The notes below the pieces were generated by a model, which saw only the letters and a program-made list of their open reading frames with translations, ran no database searches and was not told the origin of the DNA. Position numbers and translations under genes: made by a program. From the NCBI RefSeq assembly GCF_030161255.1, contig NZ_BSPX01000010.1, positions 1-64,000 on the forward strand: a DNA stretch of 64,000 nucleotides, written 5' to 3'. The stretch is from Zoogloea oryzae (lineage in GTDB: Bacteria; Pseudomonadota; Gammaproteobacteria; Burkholderiales; Rhodocyclaceae). Position 1 is the first letter of the stretch. Every line of letters starts with the position of its first letter. Positions 52,981 through 60,969 of the stretch are shown here, piece by piece.

Positions 52981-53250
52981 AGGCCGTTCGGCACCGAAAC
53001 GCCCTTGCAGCTTGGCGAGCATCGTTTCGCACGCTGAAACACACTTGCCCACCCCCGCATCAAGGTTTCAGGCCCTGAATCATCGTTTCAGCGGCTGAAA
53101 CTGAACCCTCACGCCCTGAAACTTCGTTGCACGCGCCGAAAAGATCGTTTCAGGCGCTGAATCCTTCTTTCTCGGGCTGAAACGACGTTTCCCGCCGCAA
53201 GAATCGATATTCTTGTGAAGAAACGCTGCTTTTTGGTCCAAAACGCTGCA
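52981..53250. repeat. Phased array of about 13 degenerate 20-21 bp dyad units
   Basis: The gap between the convergent nifX-like and DsrE-like genes is built of near-identical-length units ending in GAAAC/GAATC. The ends are at 53000, 53040, 53081, 53101, 53122, 53142, 53163, 53183, 53205, 53224 and 53244, with degenerate members at 53020 and 53061. The spacing averages 20.4 bp. The best units are ATCGTTTCAGCGGCTGAAAC (53082-53101) and TCGTTTCAGGCGCTGAATC (53145-53163). Each is a dyad, TTTCAG-N3-CTGAAA. It has no spacers (so not CRISPR), and the period is not a multiple of three, so it is not coding. No gene is seen from 52890 to 53255. Confidence 0.8.
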
Positions 53251-53255
53251 AATGG

Positions 53256-53612
53256 CTAGAAGGTGATGACCTTGTCCGCCGCCAGCGTCCATTCGGCCAG
53301 CTCCGGCAGGGTGCCGATGGTGCAGCCGGCGATCAGCGGCAGTTCCACCAGCCCCCGGGCCAGCGCACAGGTGCGGCACAGCTTCACCGGCACACCCAGC
53401 TCCACCAGCTGCTCGATCATCCCCTGCAGCCCGCTGCCAGCCCCGTCCTGCTGATTGGGCAGGGCCGCGTGGATGGCGTCGGACATGAGAAAGACGCGCA
53501 GCTCGGGCCTGTCACCATCCCGCCCGGCCAGGGCGGTGGCAAGACGCAGGGCCGACAGGCAACGCTCGCTGCCGTAGGGTGGGGCGTGGACGATGATGAG
53601 GATGTTCTGCAT
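53256..53612 (-). CDS. DsrE/DsrF-like family protein
   Basis: 118 aa from ATG 53612. YchN/DsrE fold: MQNILIIVHAPPYGSERCLS, LRVFLMSDAIHAALPNQQDG, and GVPVKLCRTCALARGLVELP with a possible reactive Cys. Such small proteins act in sulfur relay or are of unknown role. It is convergent to the nif unit and shortly follows the AT-richer unknown gene on the same strand (stop 53629). Confidence 0.85.
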   Translation of the reverse strand: MQNILIIVHAPPYGSERCLSALRLATALAGRDGDRPELRVFLMSDAIHAALPNQQDGAGSGLQGMIEQLVELGVPVKLCRTCALARGLVELPLIAGCTIGTLPELAEWTLAADKVITF

Positions 53613-53628
53613 GGTTGTTTCCAGTCGA

Positions 53629-54627
53629 TCAGATCTGCGATACGAACTCAAAACTACTCTTGTGCGAGCCTTCTACCGACTGAATGGACTCGTCCTCCAG
53701 TTGAGCTTGCAGCAGTTCAAGACTGCGCACCGACGCAATGTTCAACTTGGCCTCGTAGAGCTTGCAGATATCCAGACAGTGGTCGGTTGGTGCATAGCCA
53801 TCCACCCGCACCGCTGTCTCTGCATCCGGGCCAACACCTTCAATCCGGTGGACCAAGTAGGTCTTTCCAGACTGATACTTAAGCTCGACAGGCTCCGTAG
53901 TCATGAACTGTGTAGCAACCTTCTGAATAAGGTTCTTATCGATCAGTCGGCTAACACACAGCGCCAGATTGCCTTTGTAGAAATCGTCCAGATCCAGCTC
54001 GTAGCGGTACTGCTCATCCACCTCCATCAGGATCACAGGCTTTCCATCGATATACAGGCTTGAGTCGCAGAAAACAGAGAGCGCCGAAAAATCATCAGCC
54101 TCCATCATCGCGATTTCCCACAAGGCCTTAAAGCCGATCTCACCAGGGCTACCGTCATTCAGGACGACACTGCGCGCAAACAACTCTCTGCGCCAGACCT
54201 CATTTCGTCTAGAGGCTAGGTCTTCGAACATATCCCACCACAGCGCGTCGCTCTCTGATGGAACCGTCTCGACTGACTCTTCAGATTCGGGCAAGTTAGG
54301 GAGCGCCAGCTTGAACGTGCTCAGAAGCCTGTAATCCTTCTCCAGCTGACCAAGGCGAACCCTGTCCAGGGGATCAGCCCCTCCATTTTCGACGTTGATT
54401 GAAATACGCCTGTGCTCCTCAATGAGTACCTTGAAAGTTTCTTCAAGAACTGCTTCTCGATGTCGCAAATGAATGAGGCGTAGACGCCCTTTCGTCAAGA
54501 ACTGACGTAGGGACGGCGGACCATAGGCCAACAACAAGCGACTTAGCCCCGTCGGTTTATCCTCAAGCGCACCGTCCAAAGCGGAGACAGCCTGCCCCGC
54601 TGAGCTGACAATGGTCGTCATATCCAT
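53629..54627 (-). CDS. Unknown protein, AT-richer than its neighbours
   Basis: 332 aa from ATG 54627 (TGAGG ribosome site). Helical, with a core WWDMFEDLASRRNEVWRREL ... FKALWEIAMMEADDFSALSV that resembles the layout of DUF2806/TIGR03899-type proteins; this is tentative. Base composition is clearly lower in GC than the flanking genes and codon use differs, suggesting transfer from another source. No signal peptide. Function not predictable. Confidence 0.7.
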   Translation of the reverse strand: MDMTTIVSSAGQAVSALDGALEDKPTGLSRLLLAYGPPSLRQFLTKGRLRLIHLRHREAVLEETFKVLIEEHRRISINVENGGADPLDRVRLGQLEKDYRLLSTFKLALPNLPESEESVETVPSESDALWWDMFEDLASRRNEVWRRELFARSVVLNDGSPGEIGFKALWEIAMMEADDFSALSVFCDSSLYIDGKPVILMEVDEQYRYELDLDDFYKGNLALCVSRLIDKNLIQKVATQFMTTEPVELKYQSGKTYLVHRIEGVGPDAETAVRVDGYAPTDHCLDICKLYEAKLNIASVRSLELLQAQLEDESIQSVEGSHKSSFEFVSQI

Positions 54628-54945
54628 GAGTTAACCTCACAACTGGTAGAAAGGCGTCGTAACCGAGAGGTTCGTGTCTACCAGTAACCCCGCGTCAAAT
54701 CAATAACGTCTGATTCTGCCCCCCCTACCCCAGTCTCGCCCGCACAGCACATCCCGCCAACTCCGATAACGACGCATATAAGCGCACCGCATTCTGGCCG
54801 CTGGGCGGCACCCTGCGAAGGCGTCGACGCGCCGCCGGAAGCAGTGGAAGATATGCCCATCGGCAACACGGCCCGGCTGGCCGGTTGCATTGCCCGGAAG
54901 CGGAGCCGGGCTTCGTTCAAGCACACAACAAAAGGGAGGAAGACC
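54628..54945. other. 318-bp gap with inverted repeat
   Basis: A perfect 9-bp inverted repeat ACTGGTAGA (54642-54650) / TCTACCAGT (54677-54685) lies just upstream of the AT-richer gene, possibly an operator or the edge of an imported segment. The rest is GC-rich with no gene recognised and no sigma-54 element. A ribosome site AAAGGGAGGAA precedes the gene at 54946. Confidence 0.4.
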
Positions 54946-56361
54946 ATGCACAAGCGCGACACCACGCTCAGCACCGACCAGAAAGCGCTGGCGATCAATC
55001 TCGACAAGTACAAGTACGGCTCCATCGTCGAGATCGGCGCCGGGCAGGAGGTGGCGCGGCGTTTCTTCTCGGTGGGCGCGGCGGCAGGCACCATCGCCAA
55101 GACCATGTCGGCCTACGACATGGCGGTGAGCGACGACATCTACGGCCATGCCGACCGCTACGTGAGCCGCTCCCGCCTGCTGCAGATGCTGGACAAGGAG
55201 TTCTCGCTGGTGGTGCAGCGGCTGGCCCATGTGCGGCCCAAGAACACCACCTTCTTCGCCTACGCGGCCACCGTCACCGCGCGCAGCTTCAAGCAGAAGA
55301 ACGAATGCCACGGCTGGGTGGGCATCCGCCTGCAGCTGCACCCGGGCGCCGAGCCCTCCGACGTGATCCTCCACGTGCGCATGCTCGACAACGACAACGC
55401 CCAGCAGTCCGAAGCGCTGGGCATCCTCGGGGTCAATCTGATCCACGGCGCCTTCCACCACTTCCACCACCCGGCCTGGGTGGTCGAGGGCCTGGCCGAT
55501 GGTCTCGGCTCGGAGCGCATCGAGGTGGACCTGATCCACTTCTCCGGCCCCTACTTCGAGGAAGTGGAAAACCGCCTGATGAACCTGCACCTCATCCGCA
55601 GCTGGCTGACCCGCGCGGTGGTGTTCGCCCCCACCGGCGACGTGGTGGTGCCGGGCGAGCTGTTCTACCGCAAGCCGGTGATGGTGATGCGCGGAAGCTT
55701 CAAGCCGGTGACGCTGGTGAACCAGGACATGATGTGCGCCGGCCTCAAGCAGTTCAGCCAGCTGGCGGCGGTGGATGAGGGCGAGATCCTGTCTCTGGCC
55801 GAGATCACCATGAACTCGCTGATCAGCGGCGACAACGTGGATGGCGCGGATTTCCTCGCCCGCATCGACCTGCTGGCCTCGTTGGGCTACACGGTGATGA
55901 TCTCGGACTACGTGCGCTACTTCCGCCTGCGCGCCTACCTGCGCCGCTACACCCAGAAGCCCATCGGCATCGTGCTGTCGGTGCGCGACTTCAACTACCT
56001 GTTCGACGAGAAGTATTACGAAGGTCTGGAGGGCGGCATCCTGGAAGCCTTCGGCAAGCTCTTCCCGGACAACACCCACGTTTATGTTTACCCCACCCGC
56101 ATGCAGCGGGGCGGCGAGACGACGCTGGTGACCCTCGACAACGTGGACGTGCCGGCCAACCTGCGCCACCTGCTCACCTTCCTCAAGGAAAACCAGAAGC
56201 TCCTGGCCGTCGAACCCCACGACGACAGCCACCTGCACATCGACGTGGCCGAGGTACTCACCGGCCTGCGCCGCGGCCGCGGGGCATGGATGGACGACGT
56301 GCCGCCGGGCGTCGCCGAGCGCATCGTCAGCAACCGCCTGCTGGGCTTCGATACGGAGTAG
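54946..56361 (+). CDS. Conserved unknown protein (471 aa)
   Basis: ATG 54946 with an excellent ribosome site. No transmembrane segment or signal. Segments such as YKYGSIVEIGAGQEVARRFF, LHVRMLDNDNAQQSEALGIL and YTVMISDYVRYFRLRAYLRR look like a conserved cytoplasmic enzyme. I recognise it as a widespread conserved protein often left unnamed, but cannot give an activity. Monocistronic; convergent with the next gene. Confidence 0.75.
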   Translation: MHKRDTTLSTDQKALAINLDKYKYGSIVEIGAGQEVARRFFSVGAAAGTIAKTMSAYDMAVSDDIYGHADRYVSRSRLLQMLDKEFSLVVQRLAHVRPKNTTFFAYAATVTARSFKQKNECHGWVGIRLQLHPGAEPSDVILHVRMLDNDNAQQSEALGILGVNLIHGAFHHFHHPAWVVEGLADGLGSERIEVDLIHFSGPYFEEVENRLMNLHLIRSWLTRAVVFAPTGDVVVPGELFYRKPVMVMRGSFKPVTLVNQDMMCAGLKQFSQLAAVDEGEILSLAEITMNSLISGDNVDGADFLARIDLLASLGYTVMISDYVRYFRLRAYLRRYTQKPIGIVLSVRDFNYLFDEKYYEGLEGGILEAFGKLFPDNTHVYVYPTRMQRGGETTLVTLDNVDVPANLRHLLTFLKENQKLLAVEPHDDSHLHIDVAEVLTGLRRGRGAWMDDVPPGVAERIVSNRLLGFDTE

Positions 56362-56371
56362 GCGCGGGCGC

Positions 56372-56944
56372 TCAGGCCCGCTCCGGCACCTTCTCAGCCG
56401 TATCGGCCATTTTGAAGAGCGCCGTCATCAAGTCGTTTCCGGCAACAAACAACGGCTCGGCGGCGCCCTTGCCGACAAGCAGGGCGCTCACCGAGTCGCT
56501 GACGCGATACAAGGCATCGGTGGTGCGGATGTAGAAATACACTGTGGCAGGATCGGGCTCGGGATGGGCATCCACCTTTTCGGCGCGGGCAACCCAACTG
56601 GCCGCCTCGGCGACAAAGGCCCGAGCCAACTCCGGCGCACCGTATCCGCCGCAGATGGCGGAACCCTGCCGCTTCATGTAGAGGCTCCCGGTTCCGTCGA
56701 TGAAGGCAATCACCGTCGCCTGCGTGTCCTTGATGGGCCAGTCCATGGCCACGCCGATCACTTCGCCCGGCTTACCAGGCCTGTCGCCCAGCAAGACTTC
56801 AGGCGCCGCCGAGTAAAAGATTTCTCGCAGCCCCCGATACATCGCGAGGTTGGCTTTTTGGCGATGTTTCCGCCAGGCGACGTAGCCGAAGACCGCGCAC
56901 CACATGAGCACGTGCAGTACCGATTGCAGATCGATGGCATCCAT
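56372..56944 (-). CDS. Unknown membrane-anchored protein
   Basis: 190 aa from ATG 56944; an upstream ATG at 56965 would add seven residues. One N-terminal transmembrane helix (VLHVLMWCAVFGYVAWRKHR), then a soluble domain (VIGVAMDWPIKDTQATVIAF, GAPELARAFVAEAASWVARA). No family recognised. Confidence 0.65.
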   Translation of the reverse strand: MDAIDLQSVLHVLMWCAVFGYVAWRKHRQKANLAMYRGLREIFYSAAPEVLLGDRPGKPGEVIGVAMDWPIKDTQATVIAFIDGTGSLYMKRQGSAICGGYGAPELARAFVAEAASWVARAEKVDAHPEPDPATVYFYIRTTDALYRVSDSVSALLVGKGAAEPLFVAGNDLMTALFKMADTAEKVPERA

Positions 56945-57028
56945 GACTTTGCCCCTCATCAACACAATGGCAAGGTCATTCTACGGCCGGGGGTGAATCG
57001 CCTATTCGATCTGGATCAATCGCCGGTG

Positions 57029-58369
57029 TCAGCCCAGCGCCTTGGCCAGCAGCACGGCCACGTGCATCGCCTCGCGGCCGGCGCCGTCCTTGATCTGATG
57101 CCGGCACGAGAAGCCGTCGGCGATGATCGGGGCATCGTCGGCGGCAGCGCGCACGGCCGGCAATAGCGCCAGCTCGCCCATCGCCTGGGAGGCTTCGTAG
57201 TGCTCGGCTTCCAGCCCGAAGCTGCCGGACATGCCGCAGCAGCTGGCATCCACGATGTCGAACTCGAAGCCGGGAATCCACCCGAGCACCTTCTTCACCG
57301 ACTTCATCGCGCCAAAGGCCTTCTGGTGGCAGTGGCCATGCACCACCGCCCGGCCGCCGGGGATGGGCTTGAGATCGAGCTTCAGCCCCTTGTTGCCCTC
57401 GCGCATCAGGAACTCCTCGAACAGGAAGGCCTGCTTGGAGAGCTGCCCAACCGCCGGGCCCAGGGACAGGCTGTAGAACTCGTCCCGCAGCGCCAGCAGG
57501 CACGACGGTTCCAGCCCGACGACGGGCGTGCCCTCGGCCAGCGCCGGGGCGAGCGCGGCCATCACCCGCTGGGCCTCGATCTTCGCCTCATCCACCAGGC
57601 CCTGGGAGAGATAGGTGCGTCCGCAGCACAGGGGCCGCGTCGGCTCGGCGTCGCTGGCCACCGGCTGCAGCACCTCGACGCTGTAGCCGCCGGCGCGCAG
57701 CACCTTCAGCGCCGCCTCGGCCACCTCGGGCGTGTAGTAGTGGGTGAAGGTATCCACGAAGAGCATCACCTTGCCCCGCGTGCCGGTGGCGTCAAGCGCC
57801 GGCGTGGTAAAGCCGTCGGCGACGATCTCGGGGATCGGCCGCCGGGCCGAGATGCCCAGCCAACGCTCGGCCACGCCCGCCAGCCACGGCGAGGCGTTGC
57901 GCAGGCGCACCAGGCGCTTGAGGAGCGAACGCCGCGCGTGCAGCCAGCGGGGCAGCCCGGCAAACAGCCGCACCCGCCGCGATGGGCCGAGCCTCGCATT
58001 CCGCTGGGCAAGGTATTCGGTCTTGATGAGGGTCATGTCCACCGCGCTGGGGCATTCCTTCTTGCAGCCCTTGCACGACACACACAAGTCCATCGCCGCG
58101 GCGAGATCGGGGTGGGCGAAGGGTTCGTCGCCAAGCTCGCCGTTCAGCGCCGCCTTGAAGGCCTTCACCCGGGCGCCGGTGGAATGCATCGGGTCGTGGG
58201 TGATCCGGTAGCTCGGGCACATCACCCCCTTGCCGTCGCGCTGGCACTGGTGGTTGTTCATGCACACGGCCACCGCCTTGGCGTAGTTGCCCCCGGTGGC
58301 GGGAATGCCCGCGTAGGCGTCGCCCACGCCGTAGGTGTCGTAGGCCGACCAGTCGAGATAGGTTTTCAT
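57029..58369 (-). CDS. Fe-S oxidoreductase with CCG domains (GlpC/lactate-dehydrogenase type)
   Basis: 446 aa from ATG 58369. N-terminal [4Fe-4S] motifs include CVSCKGCKKECPSAVD (residues ~94-109) and an upstream NNHQCQRDGKGVMCPSYR. The C-terminal half has two CCG-type cysteine motifs, RPLCCGRTYLSQGLVDEAK and DASCCGMSGSFGLEAEHYEA. These are the Fe-S half of enzymes that in relatives are fused to a FAD oxidase domain; that domain is missing here. It has a sigma-54 promoter divergent from nifB, so it is probably part of the NifA regulon. Confidence 0.85.
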   Translation of the reverse strand: MKTYLDWSAYDTYGVGDAYAGIPATGGNYAKAVAVCMNNHQCQRDGKGVMCPSYRITHDPMHSTGARVKAFKAALNGELGDEPFAHPDLAAAMDLCVSCKGCKKECPSAVDMTLIKTEYLAQRNARLGPSRRVRLFAGLPRWLHARRSLLKRLVRLRNASPWLAGVAERWLGISARRPIPEIVADGFTTPALDATGTRGKVMLFVDTFTHYYTPEVAEAALKVLRAGGYSVEVLQPVASDAEPTRPLCCGRTYLSQGLVDEAKIEAQRVMAALAPALAEGTPVVGLEPSCLLALRDEFYSLSLGPAVGQLSKQAFLFEEFLMREGNKGLKLDLKPIPGGRAVVHGHCHQKAFGAMKSVKKVLGWIPGFEFDIVDASCCGMSGSFGLEAEHYEASQAMGELALLPAVRAAADDAPIIADGFSCRHQIKDGAGREAMHVAVLLAKALG

Positions 58370-58382
58370 GGCCACCAGCCAC

Positions 58383-58397
58383 GCAAGACCGGTGCCA
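58383..58397 (-). promoter_or_regulatory. Sigma-54 promoter of the Fe-S oxidoreductase
   Basis: Minus strand TGGCACCGGTCTTGC with exact GG-N10-GC spacing, only 13 bp before the ATG at 58369 by coordinates. The expected start of transcription lies about 12 bases after the -12, so the leader is very short or the true start codon is slightly further inside. Confidence 0.7.
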
Positions 58398-58440
58398 ATC
58401 TTAAAGCGCCTCAAATCAGGCGTTTACGCACAAAGGTGAC

Positions 58441-58456
58441 TGTCACCTTTGCGACA
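58441..58456. promoter_or_regulatory. NifA activator site between the Fe-S oxidoreductase and nifB
   Basis: TGTCACCTTTGCGACA, TGT-N10-ACA, placed about 80 bp upstream of the nifB -24 element and about 45 bp from the divergent one. Confidence 0.83.
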
Positions 58457-58519
58457 AAGGGCTGACAAGCGCCCCCGCGCCGAAACAATAAACCCCTGTT
58501 TTTCTGCTGTTTTCTCCTC

Positions 58520-58535
58520 TGGCACAGCGATTGCT
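58520..58535 (+). promoter_or_regulatory. Sigma-54 promoter of nifB
   Basis: TGGCACAGCGATTGCT, consensus -24/-12 with correct spacing, 38 bp before the GTG start of nifB. Confidence 0.93.
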
Positions 58536-58573
58536 GAATACCCGGCGTAACCCCAGATCCAGAGGAGCCCAAC

Positions 58574-60067
58574 GTGGAACTGCCCGTCATCAGCAATGCC
58601 GCGCCCGAAGAAGCATCCGGCGGCGGTTGTTCTTCAAGCGGCTGCGGCACTGCGCCCGACGCCCTGTCTCATCTGCCCGACCACATCCGCGCCAAGGTGC
58701 AGGACCATCCCTGTTATTCGGAAGAGGCCCACCACTACTTTGCGCGCATGCACGTGGCCGTCGCCCCGGCCTGCAACATCCAGTGCAATTACTGCAACCG
58801 CAAGTACGACTGCTCCAACGAGTCGCGCCCGGGCGTGGTGTCCGAGCTGCTGACGCCGGACCAGGCGATCAAGAAGGTGCTGGCGGTGGCCGCCGAGATC
58901 CCGCAGATGACCGTACTCGGCATCGCGGGGCCGGGAGACCCCCTTGCCAACCCGGCCCGCACCTTCGAGACCTTCGAGCAACTCTCGGAGAAGGCGCCGG
59001 ACATCAAGCTGTGCGTGTCCACCAACGGCCTGTCGCTCCCGCAATACGTGGACGAGATCGCCAAGCACAACATCGACCACGTGACGATCACCATCAACTG
59101 TGTCGATCCGGAAGTGGGCGCCAAGATCTATCCGTGGATCTACTGGAACAACAAGCGCATCTTCGGTATCGAGGGCGCCAAGATCCTCATCGAGCAGCAG
59201 CAGAAGGGCCTCGAGATGCTCACCTCGCGGGGCATCCTCGTGAAGGTGAACTCGGTGCTGATCCCCGGCGTGAATGACGAGCACCTCAAGGAGGTCTCGA
59301 AGATCGTCAAGGCCAAGGGCGCCTTCCTGCACAACGTGATGCCGCTGATCGCCGAGCCCGAGCACGGCACCTACTACGGGATCATGGAGCAGCCGGAGCC
59401 GACCCCCGAGCAGCTGCAGGACCTGCAGGACGCCTGTGCCGGCGACATGGCGATGATGCGCCACTGCCGCCAGTGCCGCGCCGACGCGGTGGGCCTCTTG
59501 GGCGAGGATCGCGGCGACGAGTTCACGATGGACAAGATCGACGTGATGGACGTGGATTACGAGGCCGCGATGGTGCGCCGGAAGGAAGTCCACGACTCGA
59601 TCATCGAGAAGCTCGAAGCCCAGCGCGGTCACACCAAGCCGAAGCCCCAGGGCATCCCCGAAGGCTCGCGCCCGGTGCTGATGGCGGTGGCCGGCAAGAA
59701 CGGCCTCGTCGCCGAGCACTTCGGCCACGCCAAGGAGTTCCTGATCTACGAGGCGTCGCCTGACGGCGTGCGCTTCATCAGCCACCGCAAGACCGAGCTC
59801 TACTGCGGCGGGATGGACAGCTGCGGCGAAGGCGACGAGGAACCGGATTCCCTCCTCGACCGCAACATCAAGGTGCTCGAAGGCTGCGAGGTCGTGCTGT
59901 GCTCCAAGATCGGTTTTGAACCGTGGGGCAAGCTCGAGGCGGCCGGCATCGCCCCCAACGGCGAGCACGCGATGGAGCCGATCGAAGAGGCGGTGATGGC
60001 GGTGTACAAGGAAATCGCCGCCACCGGCCGGCTGCTCCCGAGCACCGACAGCCTCAAGGTCGCCTGA
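58574..60067 (+). CDS. nifB: Nitrogenase cofactor biosynthesis protein NifB
   Basis: 497 aa with a GTG start at 58574 (GAGGAG upstream). A radical SAM domain with the CX3CX2C motif in CNIQCNYCNRKYDC makes NifB-co, the 8Fe core of FeMo-co. A C-terminal NifX-like domain (~365-480, GKNGLVAEHFGHAKEFLIYE) follows, as in most proteobacterial NifB. An N-terminal Cys-rich stretch (GGGCSSSGCG) is present. First gene of a long NifA-dependent unit. Confidence 0.97.
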   Translation: MELPVISNAAPEEASGGGCSSSGCGTAPDALSHLPDHIRAKVQDHPCYSEEAHHYFARMHVAVAPACNIQCNYCNRKYDCSNESRPGVVSELLTPDQAIKKVLAVAAEIPQMTVLGIAGPGDPLANPARTFETFEQLSEKAPDIKLCVSTNGLSLPQYVDEIAKHNIDHVTITINCVDPEVGAKIYPWIYWNNKRIFGIEGAKILIEQQQKGLEMLTSRGILVKVNSVLIPGVNDEHLKEVSKIVKAKGAFLHNVMPLIAEPEHGTYYGIMEQPEPTPEQLQDLQDACAGDMAMMRHCRQCRADAVGLLGEDRGDEFTMDKIDVMDVDYEAAMVRRKEVHDSIIEKLEAQRGHTKPKPQGIPEGSRPVLMAVAGKNGLVAEHFGHAKEFLIYEASPDGVRFISHRKTELYCGGMDSCGEGDEEPDSLLDRNIKVLEGCEVVLCSKIGFEPWGKLEAAGIAPNGEHAMEPIEEAVMAVYKEIAATGRLLPSTDSLKVA

Positions 60068-60096
60068 ACGCCCACTTCATCCACATCCTTCGTCAC

Positions 60097-60125
60097 GCCC
60101 GCCGGAGCCACCTCCGGCGGGCCTT
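60097..60125 (+). terminator. Hairpin between nifB and fdxN, possible attenuator
   Basis: GCCCGCCGGAG-CCAC-CTCCGGCGGGC followed by CTTT. The stem is perfect but the T tract is short, so partial termination or 3'-end protection of nifB is more likely than a full stop. Confidence 0.5.
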
Positions 60126-60139
60126 TCGGGAGCCCTGAC

Positions 60140-60418
60140 ATGGCACTTCAGATCACTCAATCCTGCGTCAATTGCTGGGCCTGCGTGGACGTCTGCCCCA
60201 ACGACGCGATCTACGCCGACAAGCCCCACTTCCTCATCGACGACATGAAGTGCACCGAGTGCCTCGGCGATCACGCCACGCCCCAGTGCGCCGCGATCTG
60301 CCCCATCGAGATGGCCATCGTCGACGAGCTGGGCGAATTCCTCAACCCGCCCGGCTCGCTGACCGGCATCCCGATCGAGAAGCTCAAGGAGTACGGGTTG
60401 TACCGGGAGGTGGCCTGA
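60140..60418 (+). CDS. fdxN: Ferredoxin FdxN (2 x [4Fe-4S])
   Basis: 92 aa. First motif CVNCWACVDVCPNDAIY, second CTECLGDHATPQCAAICP with the extended loop of the nifB-linked ferredoxins. It supplies electrons for NifB or nitrogenase. ATG 60140 is immediately after a TGA-like CCTGACATGG start region that is repeated before nifO. Confidence 0.94.
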   Translation: MALQITQSCVNCWACVDVCPNDAIYADKPHFLIDDMKCTECLGDHATPQCAAICPIEMAIVDELGEFLNPPGSLTGIPIEKLKEYGLYREVA

Positions 60419-60426
60419 GATGACAC

Positions 60427-60500
60427 AGCCCCCACGCTCGCTGCACTCGCTCCCCCCCAAGGGGGCGCAGGCCTCCCTTGGGGCGGCCCTGCGGGAGTCC
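60427..60500 (+). repeat. GC-rich intergenic repeat between fdxN and nifO
   Basis: Runs from CCCCCACGCTCGCTGCACTC through CCCCCCAAGGGGG and CCTCCCTTGGGGCGGCC to GCGGGAG. It can form several hairpins (CCCCCC-AA-GGGGG). I recognise this as the style of dispersed intergenic repeats in betaproteobacteria; copies elsewhere were not searched. It is inside the nifB unit. Confidence 0.6.
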
Positions 60501-60504
60501 TGAC

Positions 60505-60969
60505 ATGGCCGATGTCCTCTTTTTCGAGAAGCCCGGCTGCCAGGGCAACCAGCGCCAGAAGACGCTGCTTGCCGCGGCGGGCCACACGGTGCATGCCCGC
60601 AGCCTGAAGGCAGAGGCATGGACGGCCGAAGGGCTGCTCGCCTTCCTCGGCCGACTGCCGGTGCCCGAGTGGTTCAACCGCAGCGCGCCGGCGATCAAGC
60701 TCGGCCACATCGACCCGGACGCGCTGGACGTGCGCCAGGCCCTGTCGCTGCTGCTGGAGAACCCGCTGCTGATCCGCCGCCCGCTGATGCAGGTGGGCGA
60801 GGAGCGCATGGTGGGCTTTGATGCGGCGGCCGTGGACGCCTGGATCGGCCTGCGTGGCGTGGAGCTGCCCACCGGCAACATCGAAGCCTGCGTGCACGGC
60901 ACGGCCAGCCACGGTAGCTGCGGTTCCGCAGGTCACGGAGAAGACCATGCGCGCGTCGGGAATCACTGA
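60505..60969 (+). CDS. nifO: Nitrogenase-associated ArsC-like protein NifO
   Basis: 154 aa from ATG 60505. Spx/ArsC fold: FFEKPGCQGNQRQKTLLAAA (one N-terminal Cys), FLGRLPVPEWFNRSAPAIK and LLLENPLLIRRPLMQVGEER. The family is found with nifB/nifQ. In Azotobacter it affects competition between nitrate use and nitrogen fixation. The C-terminal His/Ser/Gly-rich tail (HGTASHGSCGSAGHGEDH) may bind metal. It overlaps the next gene by 23 nt. Confidence 0.9.
   Translation: MADVLFFEKPGCQGNQRQKTLLAAAGHTVHARSLKAEAWTAEGLLAFLGRLPVPEWFNRSAPAIKLGHIDPDALDVRQALSLLLENPLLIRRPLMQVGEERMVGFDAAAVDAWIGLRGVELPTGNIEACVHGTASHGSCGSAGHGEDHARVGNH

Noticed and set aside
52981..53250. Possible CRISPR array
   Set aside because: Units are contiguous with no spacers, only 20-21 bp and degenerate, and no cas genes are nearby.
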